A DNA stretch of 64,000 nt, from the NCBI RefSeq assembly GCF_900104845.1, contig NZ_FNSR01000002.1, forward strand, positions 496,001 to 560,000. Direction: 5' to 3'. This DNA is from Paraburkholderia caballeronis (lineage in GTDB: Bacteria > Pseudomonadota > Gammaproteobacteria > Burkholderiales > Burkholderiaceae). Positions 25,992 through 34,724 of this stretch are shown piece after piece. The notes below the pieces were generated by a model. It was not told the origin of the DNA. It saw only the letters and a list, made by a program, of their open reading frames with translations, and searched no databases. A program made the position numbers and the translations under genes. Every line of letters begins with the position of its first letter. The first letter of the stretch is position 1.

Positions 25992-26124
25992 CATCCCGCG
26001 CCGGCCGCATCAACGCTACGTTATGCGTATCGCTTCGATGGATAGCTGAAACCTTCAGTTAGCCGACGGCTTACGGGTTGCTACGATGGCCGCCTCGATC
26101 ATTCCGACGCTACAGAGGCAACCC

Positions 26125-27123
26125 ATGACGTTCCTGACCCGACGGGCCTTCACGCGCATCGCGCTCGCTTCGCTTCTCGCCGCAGCCGGCGTGTCGGCGC
26201 ACGCCGAGGACGCCGCGCCGGTCGCGCTGCGCATCGGCTATCAGAAGTCGTCGACGCTGATTACGCTGCTGAAAGCGCAAGGCACGCTCGAAAAGGCGCT
26301 CGCGCCGCTCGGCGTGCGCGTGTCGTGGAACGAGTTCACGAGCGGCCTGCCGCTGACCGAGGCGCTGAACGCGAACGCCGTCGATTTCAGCGCGGACGTC
26401 GCGGACACGGTGCCGGTGTTCGCGCAGGCCGCCAACGCGAATTTCGTGTACGTCGCGCAGGAAGCGCCGTCGCCGGGCGCGCAGGCGATCATCGTGAAAG
26501 GCGACGGCCCGCTGCACACGCTGGCCGATCTGAAAGGAAAACGCATTGCAGTGACGAAGGCCGCCGGCAGCCATTACCTGTTGCTCGCCGCGCTGGCGAA
26601 GGCCGGCATCGCGCCCGCCGACGTGAAGATCAGTTACCTGAGCCCGGCCGACGGCCGCGCCGCGTTCGAGCGCGGCAGCGTCGATGCGTGGGTCACGTGG
26701 GACCCGTATGTCGCGTCCGTCGATCGGGAACAGGGCGTGCGGATTCTCGCGGACGGCAACGGGATCGCGTCGTATCAGCGTTATTACCTCGCGTCGAGCC
26801 GCTTTGCGGCCGCGCATCCCGACGTGATCCGCAAGGTGTTCGAGCAGCTTTCGCAGGAAGGCGAATGGGTGCGCGCGCATCCGCAGGACGCCGCGAAGAT
26901 TCTCGCGCCGATCTGGGGCCTCGATGCGCAGACCATCGAACGCGCGAACGGCCGCCGCAGTTATCAGGTCCGCGCGGTCACCGCGCGTTATTTCGGAGAA
27001 CAGCAGACGATCGCCGACACGTTCTTCAGTGCGGGACTGCTTCCTGCTCGGGTGCAGACCAGCGACGCACAACGCTGGGACTTCGACGCGAAACGCGCGT
27101 CACCGGTCGGCCCCGCGTCGTGA
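26125..27123 (+). CDS. Sulfonate ABC transporter substrate-binding protein
   Basis: 332-aa periplasmic binding protein, SsuA-like. Signal peptide TFLTRRAFTRIALASLLAAAGVSAHA with twin arginines (possible Tat export). Mature part: ALRIGYQKSSTLITLLKAQGTL, NEFTSGLPLTEALNANAVDF, LKGKRIAVTKAAGSHYLLLAAL, DAWVTWDPYVASVDR and YLASSRFAAAHPDVIRKVFEQL, all typical of SsuA. The ATG at 26125 follows AGAGG by six bases and precedes the signal peptide; the longer frame from 26086 has no role. It resembles the truncated protein at 2-871. It may belong to the operon starting at 22690 or have its own promoter in the 133-bp gap, which is rich in AT-containing words such as TACGTTATGCGTAT. Confidence 0.9.
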   Translation: MTFLTRRAFTRIALASLLAAAGVSAHAEDAAPVALRIGYQKSSTLITLLKAQGTLEKALAPLGVRVSWNEFTSGLPLTEALNANAVDFSADVADTVPVFAQAANANFVYVAQEAPSPGAQAIIVKGDGPLHTLADLKGKRIAVTKAAGSHYLLLAALAKAGIAPADVKISYLSPADGRAAFERGSVDAWVTWDPYVASVDREQGVRILADGNGIASYQRYYLASSRFAAAHPDVIRKVFEQLSQEGEWVRAHPQDAAKILAPIWGLDAQTIERANGRRSYQVRAVTARYFGEQQTIADTFFSAGLLPARVQTSDAQRWDFDAKRASPVGPAS

Positions 27124-27186
27124 GCCGCGCACTGGCCTTGCGGAATCGAAAGCTCATCGGCATAAAAATAATCCACTTTATTCCAC

Positions 27187-27211
27187 GCGAATATTGAGCG
27201 AATAAATTCGC
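27187..27211 (+). promoter_or_regulatory. AT-rich promoter region with GCGAATA repeats
   Basis: Two direct copies of GCGAATA (27187-27193 and 27198-27204, 11 bp apart) end in ATTCGC (27206-27211), so one copy also forms an inverted repeat with it. The surrounding 27160-27240 is unusually AT-rich for this window and lies 70-120 bp before the secreted-protein gene. It is probably the promoter and operator of that gene. Confidence 0.35.
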
Positions 27212-27280
27212 CGAGGGTCCGTGCGAGCATTTTTAACGACGGCGCCGCCGCGCGCCGTGCTCCACTGAACGAGGCCCTTC

Positions 27281-29476
27281 GTGAATTTCGCTTACCGTCT
27301 GCTTGCGGCGTCCGCTGCCGCATCCGCGTTGCTCATGCCCTGCGCGTTCGCGCAGACCCCGCTCAACTACACGACGTCCTGGATCGGCAACAGCTTCGGT
27401 TACGGCGACGGCAAGTGGATGCAGCTCGACGTCGAGGCGATCGCGGTCGCGCCCGACGGCACCGTCTACACGAACGCGCCGTGGGACGAAAGCGGCAGCG
27501 AGATCGGCGTCTACGCGCGCGGCGACAAGCTCGCGGTCGGCGGCAACACGCACGGCTGGGGCGCGGCCGGCGGCGACGCGATCGCGGTGAACAGCACCTA
27601 CGTGTACGCGGCGATGTCGATCGGCAACCAGAACAACACGCTGCGCGGCAGCGACTATTCGCCGGCCGGCAGCACGTGGTTCGGCGTGACGCGGCGGTTG
27701 CGCTCGAACGTCGCGAAAGGCGCGCCGTTCGCGGGCGGCATCGGCAACAGCGCGAACGTGACGAAGAACAGCTTCCTGCGCGTGACGGTCGCGCCGAGCG
27801 CCGCCGACGCCGCGGTGCGCGGCCTCGCGGCGACCGACACCGAACTGTACGTCGCCGATACGTACGACAACCAGATCGTCGTGTACGACGCGCAGACGAT
27901 GCGCCAGTTGCGGTCGTGGGCGGTGCCGTCGCCGGGCCGCATCGCGATCGACTCCGATTCGACGTTGTGGGTCGTGCAGGGGATGCAAAGCCCCACCGGC
28001 CCGACGGTCGCGCACTACGACCCGAACGGCGCGGCACTGCCCGGCGCACCCGCGCTGCCCGCCGGCACGATGCCGGCCGACGTCGCGATCGCGCCGTCGG
28101 GCCAGCTCGCGATCGCGGACGATGGCGCGCAGCAGTTGATCCTGCTGTACAACAAGTCCGCGAGCGGACAGACGCAGCTGGCGTCGACGCTCGGCACGCG
28201 CGACGGCATCTTCCACACGGTAAAGGGCGTGCCGGGCGACTGGCGCTTCAACGGCATCACCGGCATCGGCTTCGATCAGGCCGGCAACCTGTATGTCGCG
28301 CAGAACGGCCAGGGGCTGCGGCCGTTCGGCTCGTCGCTGGTCGGCCAAGGCGCGGTACTCGAAGCGTATCGCGGCCTCACGCGCGCGTCGATGTGGCGGC
28401 TGTACGGGCTCACGTTCGTCGATGCGGCCGCCTTCGATCCCGCCTCCACCGCGAACGTCTACACCGGCTCGAAGCTCTTCACGCTCGACTACCGGCAATC
28501 GGCCGGCAAGGAATGGAGTTATGCGGCGTTCACGCTCGACCGCTTCGATTATCCCGACGACCCGGCCTTCCATATGGCGCGCGGCGTGCGCGGCTCGCCG
28601 ATGGTGCGCCGCTTCAACGGCGGGCTGTTCCTCTACACGCTCGACGAATACGCGCACTACCTGAACGTGTATCGCTTCTCGCCTTCGACCGAGGGCGACG
28701 TCGCGATACCGGCCGGCCTGTTCGCGCAGAACCCGCTGCCCGGCAACTGGCCGCAGGGCCAGCCGACCTACGGCGAATGGATGTGGCGCGACGCGAACGG
28801 CGACGGCCGCGTGAACGCCGCCGAGATCACGTCGAATCCGTCGACCGGCTCGACGGTCGGCGACGGCTACTGGTGGGTCGATGCGCCAGGCAACGTGTGG
28901 CTCGCGACGCCGAAGTCCGGCATCCGCGAAATGCCGTTGCAAGGGCTCGACGCGCACGGCAATCCGCAATACACGTATGCGTCCGCGCGAATGTTCCCGA
29001 TGCCCGCGCCGTTCACGCGGATCGCGCGGATCGTCTACGACGCGGCCAGCGACACGATGTACGTGACCGGCTTCACCGCCGCGATCCCGTGGGACTCGAC
29101 GCACTGGAAGGAAGCGGGGCCGGTGCTCGCGCGCTACGATCACTGGTCCGCCGGCACGCTAACGCCGACGTACACGGTGTCGCTGCCGTGGAATACGACG
29201 GGCAACCCGCAGGTGACGACGGTCGGCATCGCGGTCGCCGGCAACTACGTGTTCATCGCGGAACTCTATACGCAGCGCATCGACGTGTACGACGCGCGCA
29301 ACGGCCAGTACGTCGGCGCGATGACGCCGGGCGCGAGCGTCGGCAACACGTCCGGCTGGGTGGACATCTACATGGGGATCAGCGCCGCGCAGCGCGACAC
29401 CGGCGAATACGTGGTGCTGGTCGAGGACGACGCGCGCGCGAAGATCCTGATGTATCGGTGGACGCCGGGGCAGTGA
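27281..29476 (+). CDS. Secreted beta-propeller-like protein (NHL-type repeats)
   Basis: 731-aa exported protein. Signal peptide NFAYRLLAASAAASALLMPCAFA, cleavage before Gln. The body contains repeated strand pairs of NHL/SMP30-like propellers: VEAIAVAPDGTVYTNAPWD, GLAATDTELYVADTYDNQIVVYD, ADVAIAPSGQLAIADDGAQQ, GITGIGFDQAGNLYVAQNGQ and RIARIVYDAASDTMYVTGF. A perfect 12-residue EF-hand-type calcium loop, DANGDGRVNAAE, occupies residues 504-515. Start is GTG at 27281. The protein probably works in the periplasm or outside. No neighbouring gene shares its orientation closely; it converges on the phospholipase D gene. No specific function can be assigned. Confidence 0.8.
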   Translation: MNFAYRLLAASAAASALLMPCAFAQTPLNYTTSWIGNSFGYGDGKWMQLDVEAIAVAPDGTVYTNAPWDESGSEIGVYARGDKLAVGGNTHGWGAAGGDAIAVNSTYVYAAMSIGNQNNTLRGSDYSPAGSTWFGVTRRLRSNVAKGAPFAGGIGNSANVTKNSFLRVTVAPSAADAAVRGLAATDTELYVADTYDNQIVVYDAQTMRQLRSWAVPSPGRIAIDSDSTLWVVQGMQSPTGPTVAHYDPNGAALPGAPALPAGTMPADVAIAPSGQLAIADDGAQQLILLYNKSASGQTQLASTLGTRDGIFHTVKGVPGDWRFNGITGIGFDQAGNLYVAQNGQGLRPFGSSLVGQGAVLEAYRGLTRASMWRLYGLTFVDAAAFDPASTANVYTGSKLFTLDYRQSAGKEWSYAAFTLDRFDYPDDPAFHMARGVRGSPMVRRFNGGLFLYTLDEYAHYLNVYRFSPSTEGDVAIPAGLFAQNPLPGNWPQGQPTYGEWMWRDANGDGRVNAAEITSNPSTGSTVGDGYWWVDAPGNVWLATPKSGIREMPLQGLDAHGNPQYTYASARMFPMPAPFTRIARIVYDAASDTMYVTGFTAAIPWDSTHWKEAGPVLARYDHWSAGTLTPTYTVSLPWNTTGNPQVTTVGIAVAGNYVFIAELYTQRIDVYDARNGQYVGAMTPGASVGNTSGWVDIYMGISAAQRDTGEYVVLVEDDARAKILMYRWTPGQ

Positions 29477-29485
29477 GCGCGTCGC

Positions 29486-29522
29486 TCGCGAGCGGGTCTC
29501 ACAGGAGGCGGCCCGCTCGCGA
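29486..29522. terminator. Hairpin between convergent genes
   Basis: TCGCGAGCGGG (29486-29496) pairs perfectly with CCCGCTCGCGA (29512-29522), 15-nt loop, 10 bp after the stop of the secreted-protein gene and 38 bp from the stop of the phospholipase D gene. Probable bidirectional terminator without a long T tract. Confidence 0.5.
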
Positions 29523-29559
29523 AGCGCCATTCAAGCGCGACTTCGCTTCAGGCATCGCC

Positions 29560-31146
29560 TCACAGCAGCCACTCGATCGGCAGGATCGAGAAGAACCACA
29601 CGCCGACGCGCATCGTCCACGTCGTGTTCGGCTCGGTGTCGTAGCGGATCGTCTGGTCGCCGCTGCGGCCGATCCAGTACAGGCGGCCGTTGTCGTCGAG
29701 CTTCACTTCGTACGCGAGTTGCGGCGCGACCTTCCAGAACGCCTCCTCGATCCGTTTCGCGAGCGTCGGGCTGTCGATCACGAAGCCCAGTTCGGTGTTC
29801 AGGTTCGCGGAGCGCGGATCGAAGTTCAGCGAGCCGACGAACACGCGTTCGCCGTCCACCGCGAAGGTCTTCGCATGCAGGCTCGAACCGGAACTGCCGA
29901 ACGAGCCGATCTTCTCGTCGCGCTTGCCGGGCGCGCCCAGCTGCCGCTTCATCTCGTACAGCTCGACGCCCGCGCGCAGCAGGTCCGGCCGCCGCCGCGC
30001 GTAACCCGAATGCACCGGCGCGACGTCGGTCGCTTCGAGCGAGTTCGTCAGCACGCGCACCGTCACGCCGCTCTTCGCGAGGCCGGTGAAGTACGCGGTG
30101 CCGTCTTCGGCCGGCACGAAATACGGCGACACGAGGTCGAGTTCGCGCGACGGCCGGCCGACGACCGCCTGAAGCTGCGGCAGGATCTTCGATTCCTTCG
30201 GCGCGAGACCGAGCCCCTTCGCCGGGTCGTCGCTGACCATCTGCGTATGCGCCCATTCGAACGGCAGCGTGCCGTCGAGCAGCAGCCGCACGTCGGGCGT
30301 GTTGCGGATCGCGTCGATGTACGCGACCGCCGCCGGGTCGGTCCGGATCGCCTGCGCGCGTCGCGCCAGCACGTCGAGGTCGCCGGGCGCGGCCGGCGCG
30401 ATGATGCGGTCCGCCGGATACGCGGACGCGCTCGCCCAGTAGCGGTCGAAGTCATGCGCGGTGTCCGATGCGATCGGACCGACGGCGAGCACGTCGAGGT
30501 CCGCGAACACGACGCCGTCGGTCGCGTCGAAGTATTCGTCGCCGATGTTGCGGCCGCCGACGATCGTCGCGGTGCTGTCCGCGGTGAACGACTTGTTGTG
30601 CATCCGCCGGTTCGCGCGCGAGAAGTCGGTGATGAAACCGAGCATCTTCGGCCGCCGCACGACGAACGGATTGAACAGCCGCACCTCGATGTCCGGATGC
30701 GCGTCGAGCGCCGCGAGCGTGCTGTCGAGGCTCGACGGGATGCCGTTGTCGTCGAGCAGCAGCCGCACGCGCACGCCGCGATCGGCGGCCTCGTGCAGCG
30801 CTTCGAGCAGCAGCGTGCCGGTCAGGTCGTTGCGCCAGATGTAGTACTGCACGTCGAGCGTGCGCTGCGCGGCGCCCGCGAGGTCCATCCGCGCGGCGAA
30901 CGCGGCGCGCGCATCCGCGAGCGGGTCGATGCCGCTCTGCCCCGGATGCCGCGCGAGCCGGTCCGCGACGGACTTCGCGAGCGGCGTGGACTGCGCGTCG
31001 GCGGGCGTCAGCGCGACCGACTGCGTGCGGTTGTCGCGCGGCGGCAGCGCGCAGCCGGCCAGCAGCGCCGCGATCAGCGGCAACGCGGCGGCAAGCCGGG
31101 CGTTGCGCCGCGAACGGATGAACCGAACCTCGTGCAGACGCTGCAT
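29560..31146 (-). CDS. Phospholipase D-family lipoprotein (cardiolipin synthase ClsC-like)
   Basis: 528-aa protein with two HKD phospholipase D motifs: MHNKSFTADSTATIVGGRN (about residues 180-200) and LHAKTFAVDGERVFVGSLN (about 410-430). The start at 31146 yields an N-terminal lipoprotein signal, LAAALPLIAALLAGC with the lipobox cysteine near residue 32, so the protein is probably anchored in a membrane facing the periplasm. LDVQYYIWRNDLTGTLLLEAL is the standard segment ahead of the first HKD motif. ClsC-type enzymes make cardiolipin from phosphatidylglycerol and phosphatidylethanolamine; other members hydrolyse phosphodiesters. The frame is open far upstream, but only this ATG gives a lipoprotein. 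Confidence 0.87.
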   Translation of the reverse strand: MQRLHEVRFIRSRRNARLAAALPLIAALLAGCALPPRDNRTQSVALTPADAQSTPLAKSVADRLARHPGQSGIDPLADARAAFAARMDLAGAAQRTLDVQYYIWRNDLTGTLLLEALHEAADRGVRVRLLLDDNGIPSSLDSTLAALDAHPDIEVRLFNPFVVRRPKMLGFITDFSRANRRMHNKSFTADSTATIVGGRNIGDEYFDATDGVVFADLDVLAVGPIASDTAHDFDRYWASASAYPADRIIAPAAPGDLDVLARRAQAIRTDPAAVAYIDAIRNTPDVRLLLDGTLPFEWAHTQMVSDDPAKGLGLAPKESKILPQLQAVVGRPSRELDLVSPYFVPAEDGTAYFTGLAKSGVTVRVLTNSLEATDVAPVHSGYARRRPDLLRAGVELYEMKRQLGAPGKRDEKIGSFGSSGSSLHAKTFAVDGERVFVGSLNFDPRSANLNTELGFVIDSPTLAKRIEEAFWKVAPQLAYEVKLDDNGRLYWIGRSGDQTIRYDTEPNTTWTMRVGVWFFSILPIEWLL

Positions 31147-31411
31147 GGGAATCCCGCTTGACGGACGGGCGGACGCGAACGGCGGCCGGCCTGCCACTCG
31201 ATGGGTGAGGGGCATCGTAACCGAAAGCGCTTGAGCGCGGCAACAAACGGGCATCGGCGCGAAACGCGCCATGCGGCGGTCGGGCGGCGCGCTGCATTGC
31301 AGCGTCGTATCCGGGCCCGGCTGGCCGGTTGCGCGTGATGCGCAGGCAAGCGGTCGCCTGTACAGCGATGCGGTTCGCGTCGCGACGACCGTGGCGGCCG
31401 TGAAGCCCCGC

Positions 31412-32464
31412 TCAGAACCGCTCGATCGCGCCCAGTTGAACGCCCCGCACCGGCGCACCCGGATACGCGGGCGGCAGCCCGACGACGTTCACGCCGCGCA
31501 GCGTGAACTCCGCATCCGCGCGATTGCGCAGGATGCCCGCGCTCGCATACAGCAGCAGCCGGCGCGACACGTCGTATTCGCACGCGGCGCTGAACTGGTC
31601 CGCGTCGTTGTCGCCGCCCGAGCGGTCGCGCATGTACGTGTAGCCGAGCGACGCGCGAAAGCGCGGCGTCACCGCATAACGCGCCGACACCGCCAGCCCG
31701 TCGTCGTGATAACGCGGCGAGCCGCCGTCGCCGTTGAAGTACGAAACGAAACCGGTCACCTGCCCCACGCGATACGACAGGCCGCCGAGATTCGCGCGCA
31801 GCGCGCCCGCGTCGTTCGTCTGCTGGTGCGCGTACAGCACGCTGAAACCGCCGCGCCGATAGCTGAACGTCTCGAAATGGCCGGCGAGCCCGTTGGCCGA
31901 CGTGCCGTCGCGCAGCGACACCATGATCGTCGACGTGAAGCCGTGGATGTCCGGCGACAGCCACGTGATCGCGTTGCTCACGTACGGCGTGATCTTCGAC
32001 AGGTTGTTGAGGCCGGACGCGATCGTGCCCGCGCCGAACGCATCCAGTTGCCCCTTGAACGGAATGTAGATCGGCGAATACTGCCGGCCCATCCGCAGTT
32101 CGCCCCACGGCGCGCCGATGCCGATCCACGCCTGGCGGCTGAACAGCGTGCCGGCGGTCGAGAACGTGCCGTCCGCCGAACTGAAGCCGTTTTCGAGGTC
32201 GAACAGGATGCGCGTGTCCGGGCCGATCTGCTCGGAACCGCGCAGGCCGATCCGCGAGCCGCGATACGCGCCGGAATCCAGCCGCGGCGTCCACGTCGAG
32301 CCGGGGTTCGTCACTTCGATGCTGGTGTCGATCACGCCGTACAGCGCGACCGAGCTTTGCGCATGGGCCGGCCGCGCGGGCGTGCACAGCGCGAGCAGCA
32401 TGGCGAGCGGCGCGACGATCGACAGCGGCCGCGCGCGGCGGGGAGCGACGGTATCGAAGTGCAT
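31412..32464 (-). CDS. Outer-membrane porin (OmpC-like, Burkholderia type)
   Basis: 350-aa trimeric-type general porin. Signal peptide segment PLSIVAPLAMLLALCTPARPAHA, then the family opening QSSVALYGVIDTSIEV, the segment GSRIGLRGSEQIGPDTRILFDLENGF, FSRQAWIGIGAPWGELRMGRQYSP and a terminal beta strand ending in ERF with C-terminal Phe, the usual outer-membrane signal. The start at 32464 (MHFDTVAPRR) gives a somewhat long signal peptide; no strong ribosome-binding site decides it. It lies 186 bp downstream of the aspartate dehydrogenase gene in the same direction and may be the last gene of, or separate from, that series. Confidence 0.87.
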   Translation of the reverse strand: MHFDTVAPRRARPLSIVAPLAMLLALCTPARPAHAQSSVALYGVIDTSIEVTNPGSTWTPRLDSGAYRGSRIGLRGSEQIGPDTRILFDLENGFSSADGTFSTAGTLFSRQAWIGIGAPWGELRMGRQYSPIYIPFKGQLDAFGAGTIASGLNNLSKITPYVSNAITWLSPDIHGFTSTIMVSLRDGTSANGLAGHFETFSYRRGGFSVLYAHQQTNDAGALRANLGGLSYRVGQVTGFVSYFNGDGGSPRYHDDGLAVSARYAVTPRFRASLGYTYMRDRSGGDNDADQFSAACEYDVSRRLLLYASAGILRNRADAEFTLRGVNVVGLPPAYPGAPVRGVQLGAIERF

Positions 32465-32650
32465 GAAGGCCCGGTGATCGTGGTCAGGGGCTGCCGACGT
32501 CGCGAGGCGCGAGGTCTTGCGGCGACGGCGGCAAATCGTGCCTATCGTACCGGCTTGCGGCCGTCGAAGGGAACCGGGCCGATGCCGATTGAACATTCGC
32601 GCCGCCGGGTGTGGGCTTCCTGGCGTGGGCTTCCCGGCGTGGGCCGCGGC

Positions 32651-33523
32651 TTACGAAACCGTTGCGGCCAGCACCATCCTGCCCGACGCGCGCTCGCGCA
32701 GGAAACGGATCGCGCTGAACGCCGTCAGCGCGGACGTCTTCGGATTCTGCGCGAACGGGCTCGCGGCGATCTCGACGCATAACGCTCCGAATGCGCCGCG
32801 CGCGCGGACGGTATGCGTATTGCGCGTGGCCGCCGGGTCGGCGAGGAGCCGCACGCGGGTCCGCTCGAAGCCGACGCCCGCGAGCGCCACGGCGGCCGCG
32901 ACGTTCGCGTTCTTCGGATAGAGGCGCGCGGTGTCGCGCGCAGTGCCGTCGAAGATCGTCGTCGCATCGCGGATGCCATCGAGCATCCCCGCCGCGTCGG
33001 CCGGCGTGCCGCGCCACGCGTCGACCGGCTTGCGGCCGACGTACAGCACGTCGTCGAGGCCGCCGGCCGCCGCCGCCGCGAGCGCGTCCAGCCCGCCGAC
33101 CGCGCCTGACAGCAGCGACGCACGCACGTTGCCGTGCGCGGCCGCGGCATCGCATGCGTCGCGCAGCGCATCGTCGGCGAACGCGCCGATCGACACGATC
33201 GCGCATTCGACGCCGCTGCGCAGCAGCGGAATCACGTGCTCGCCGATCGCGCAATGACCCGCGCATTCGACGGCGAGTTGCGGCACGCGCGGCAGATCGC
33301 CGATGCGGCTCGCGACCGCGATCGCCGGGCCGACCTTGCGCGCGACGTCCATGACGCTGCGCGGCGACACGACGATCTGGTCGATCGCGATCGCCGGGTC
33401 TGCCGGGTCCGAGGCGAACGCGTCGAACACCGTCGAGCCGATCGCGCCGAAACCGATCAGCGTCACGCGCAACGGCGCGCTTCGTCGCATGTTGCGGCCG
33501 CTTTCGTTTGCCGGGTCAGTCAT
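32651..33523 (-). CDS. nadX: L-aspartate dehydrogenase
   Basis: 290-aa NAD(P)-dependent aspartate dehydrogenase (aspartate to iminosuccinate/oxaloacetate and ammonia). The Rossmann motif VTLIGFGAIGSTVFDAF is near the N-terminus; VECAGHCAIGEHVIPLLRSG, SIGAFADDALRD, LLSGAVGGLDALAAA and GRKPVDAWRGTPAD are characteristic of the NadX/AspDH family, and PKNANVAAAVALAGVGFERT carries the catalytic region. The ATG at 33523 is used; an ATG at 33490 (RRSAPLRVTLIG) or TTG at 33538 are alternatives. It follows the porin gene at 33545 by 21 bp, so it is cotranscribed with the OsmC-monooxygenase-MFS-monooxygenase-porin series. This suggests that the pathway yields aspartate or needs amination. Confidence 0.9.
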   Translation of the reverse strand: MTDPANESGRNMRRSAPLRVTLIGFGAIGSTVFDAFASDPADPAIAIDQIVVSPRSVMDVARKVGPAIAVASRIGDLPRVPQLAVECAGHCAIGEHVIPLLRSGVECAIVSIGAFADDALRDACDAAAAHGNVRASLLSGAVGGLDALAAAAAGGLDDVLYVGRKPVDAWRGTPADAAGMLDGIRDATTIFDGTARDTARLYPKNANVAAAVALAGVGFERTRVRLLADPAATRNTHTVRARGAFGALCVEIAASPFAQNPKTSALTAFSAIRFLRERASGRMVLAATVS

Positions 33524-33544
33524 CCAGAGCGTTTGCAAGAGAGA

Positions 33545-34624
33545 TCAGAAGAAGTGATGCATGCCGACGCGAAACGCCATCTGGTTCGCGCCCGACGACG
33601 GCACGAGCAGCGGGATCGCCGCGTTGCCGTTGCCGTTCGCGTGCTGCCACGCGACCTGCGCATACACCGTCGTGCGCACCGACAGCAGATACATGTCGCC
33701 GACGCCGAGTTCCGCGTAACGCGTGCCGGTCAGCCACGACAGATGGCCGCCGACGTTCACCGTGTTCGCGACGCTGGTATGCACGTCCGCGCCTGCCTCG
33801 ACGGTGCGCATGCGGCCCGAGCCGGTATCGGTGCTCAGGTTCACCTGGGTCAGCATCCCGTGCAGATCGACCTTCTGCCCGAACGAATACAGCGCGGACA
33901 CCCCGCCGATGTCCTGCGTCCGCGCGTTGAACACCGCGCCGCCGGTCAGCGACTGGCCGAGAAAACTCGTGTAGCCGAGCTTCGAGCCGACGTCGATCGC
34001 ATGATGCCGCCAGCTGCTGTACACCGCCGACGCGCGGAACGGCCCGTTGCGGTACGACACGTCCGTGCTGATCACGCGGCCCGGCTGCGTCGTCGTGTCG
34101 TCGAAGCCGTAGATCGCGCTGGCCGTGAAGCCGCCGACGGTCGGTGTCGTATAACGAACCGAGTTGTTGATCGAGTCGCCGATGATCCCGATGTTGTCGA
34201 GATTCGCCGGGTGAAACAGATAAAACGTGTACTGGATGCTGCCGTTCGAATTGAGCCGCAGCGCCTCGGTCGTCAGGTCGAGCTGGCGGCCCATCGTCAG
34301 CGCGCCGTAGCGCGGCGACGACAGCCCGACCCACGCGAAGTGGCTGAACGCCTCGTTCGCGATCGTGCCCGCGCCGGTATTCGACAGGAACCCGTCCTGC
34401 AACGCGAATACCGCCTTCAACTGGTTGCCGAGGTCCTCGGAGCCGCGCAGCCCGAAGAAGTCCGGCACCGCGACCGGCCCGGCCAGCGCGGAACCGCTGC
34501 CCTTCGCGTTCGTGTTGTACGTGACCCCTTCGTCGATGCTGCCATACAGCGTGACGCTGCCCTGCGCATGAGCGGCGGCAACGAACGATGCGCAGACGAG
34601 CGCCGCAATCGCGGATTTTTTCAT
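33545..34624 (-). CDS. Outer-membrane porin
   Basis: 359-aa general porin. Signal peptide KKSAIAALVCASFVAAAHA, then QGSVTLYGSIDEGVTYN, the segment FGLRGSEDLGNQLKAVFALQDGF and SHFAWVGLSSPRYGALTMGRQ, and a C-terminal strand ending in HHFF (terminal Phe). AGAAGGAT precedes the ATG at good distance. It is placed between an FMN monooxygenase gene (100 bp upstream) and the aspartate dehydrogenase (21 bp downstream), so it probably serves as the outer-membrane entry for the compound degraded by that operon. It is distinct in sequence from the porins at 31412 and 58497. Confidence 0.9.
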   Translation of the reverse strand: MKKSAIAALVCASFVAAAHAQGSVTLYGSIDEGVTYNTNAKGSGSALAGPVAVPDFFGLRGSEDLGNQLKAVFALQDGFLSNTGAGTIANEAFSHFAWVGLSSPRYGALTMGRQLDLTTEALRLNSNGSIQYTFYLFHPANLDNIGIIGDSINNSVRYTTPTVGGFTASAIYGFDDTTTQPGRVISTDVSYRNGPFRASAVYSSWRHHAIDVGSKLGYTSFLGQSLTGGAVFNARTQDIGGVSALYSFGQKVDLHGMLTQVNLSTDTGSGRMRTVEAGADVHTSVANTVNVGGHLSWLTGTRYAELGVGDMYLLSVRTTVYAQVAWQHANGNGNAAIPLLVPSSGANQMAFRVGMHHFF

Positions 34625-34724
34625 CTGTAGTTATCCTTCTTATTATGGGTGCGAGAATGGTTCGATGCGGCCCGCCGCGGCAGCGAACCCAACGCTCGCG
34701 GCCGCGGCGGGCTTGCGGCGGCGC

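Noticed and set aside
27415..31161. Very long open frame (1248 codons) across the secreted-protein and phospholipase genes
   Set aside because: It is in an alternative frame of two convincing genes, is extremely Arg-rich and crosses both coding directions: a GC-rich shadow frame.
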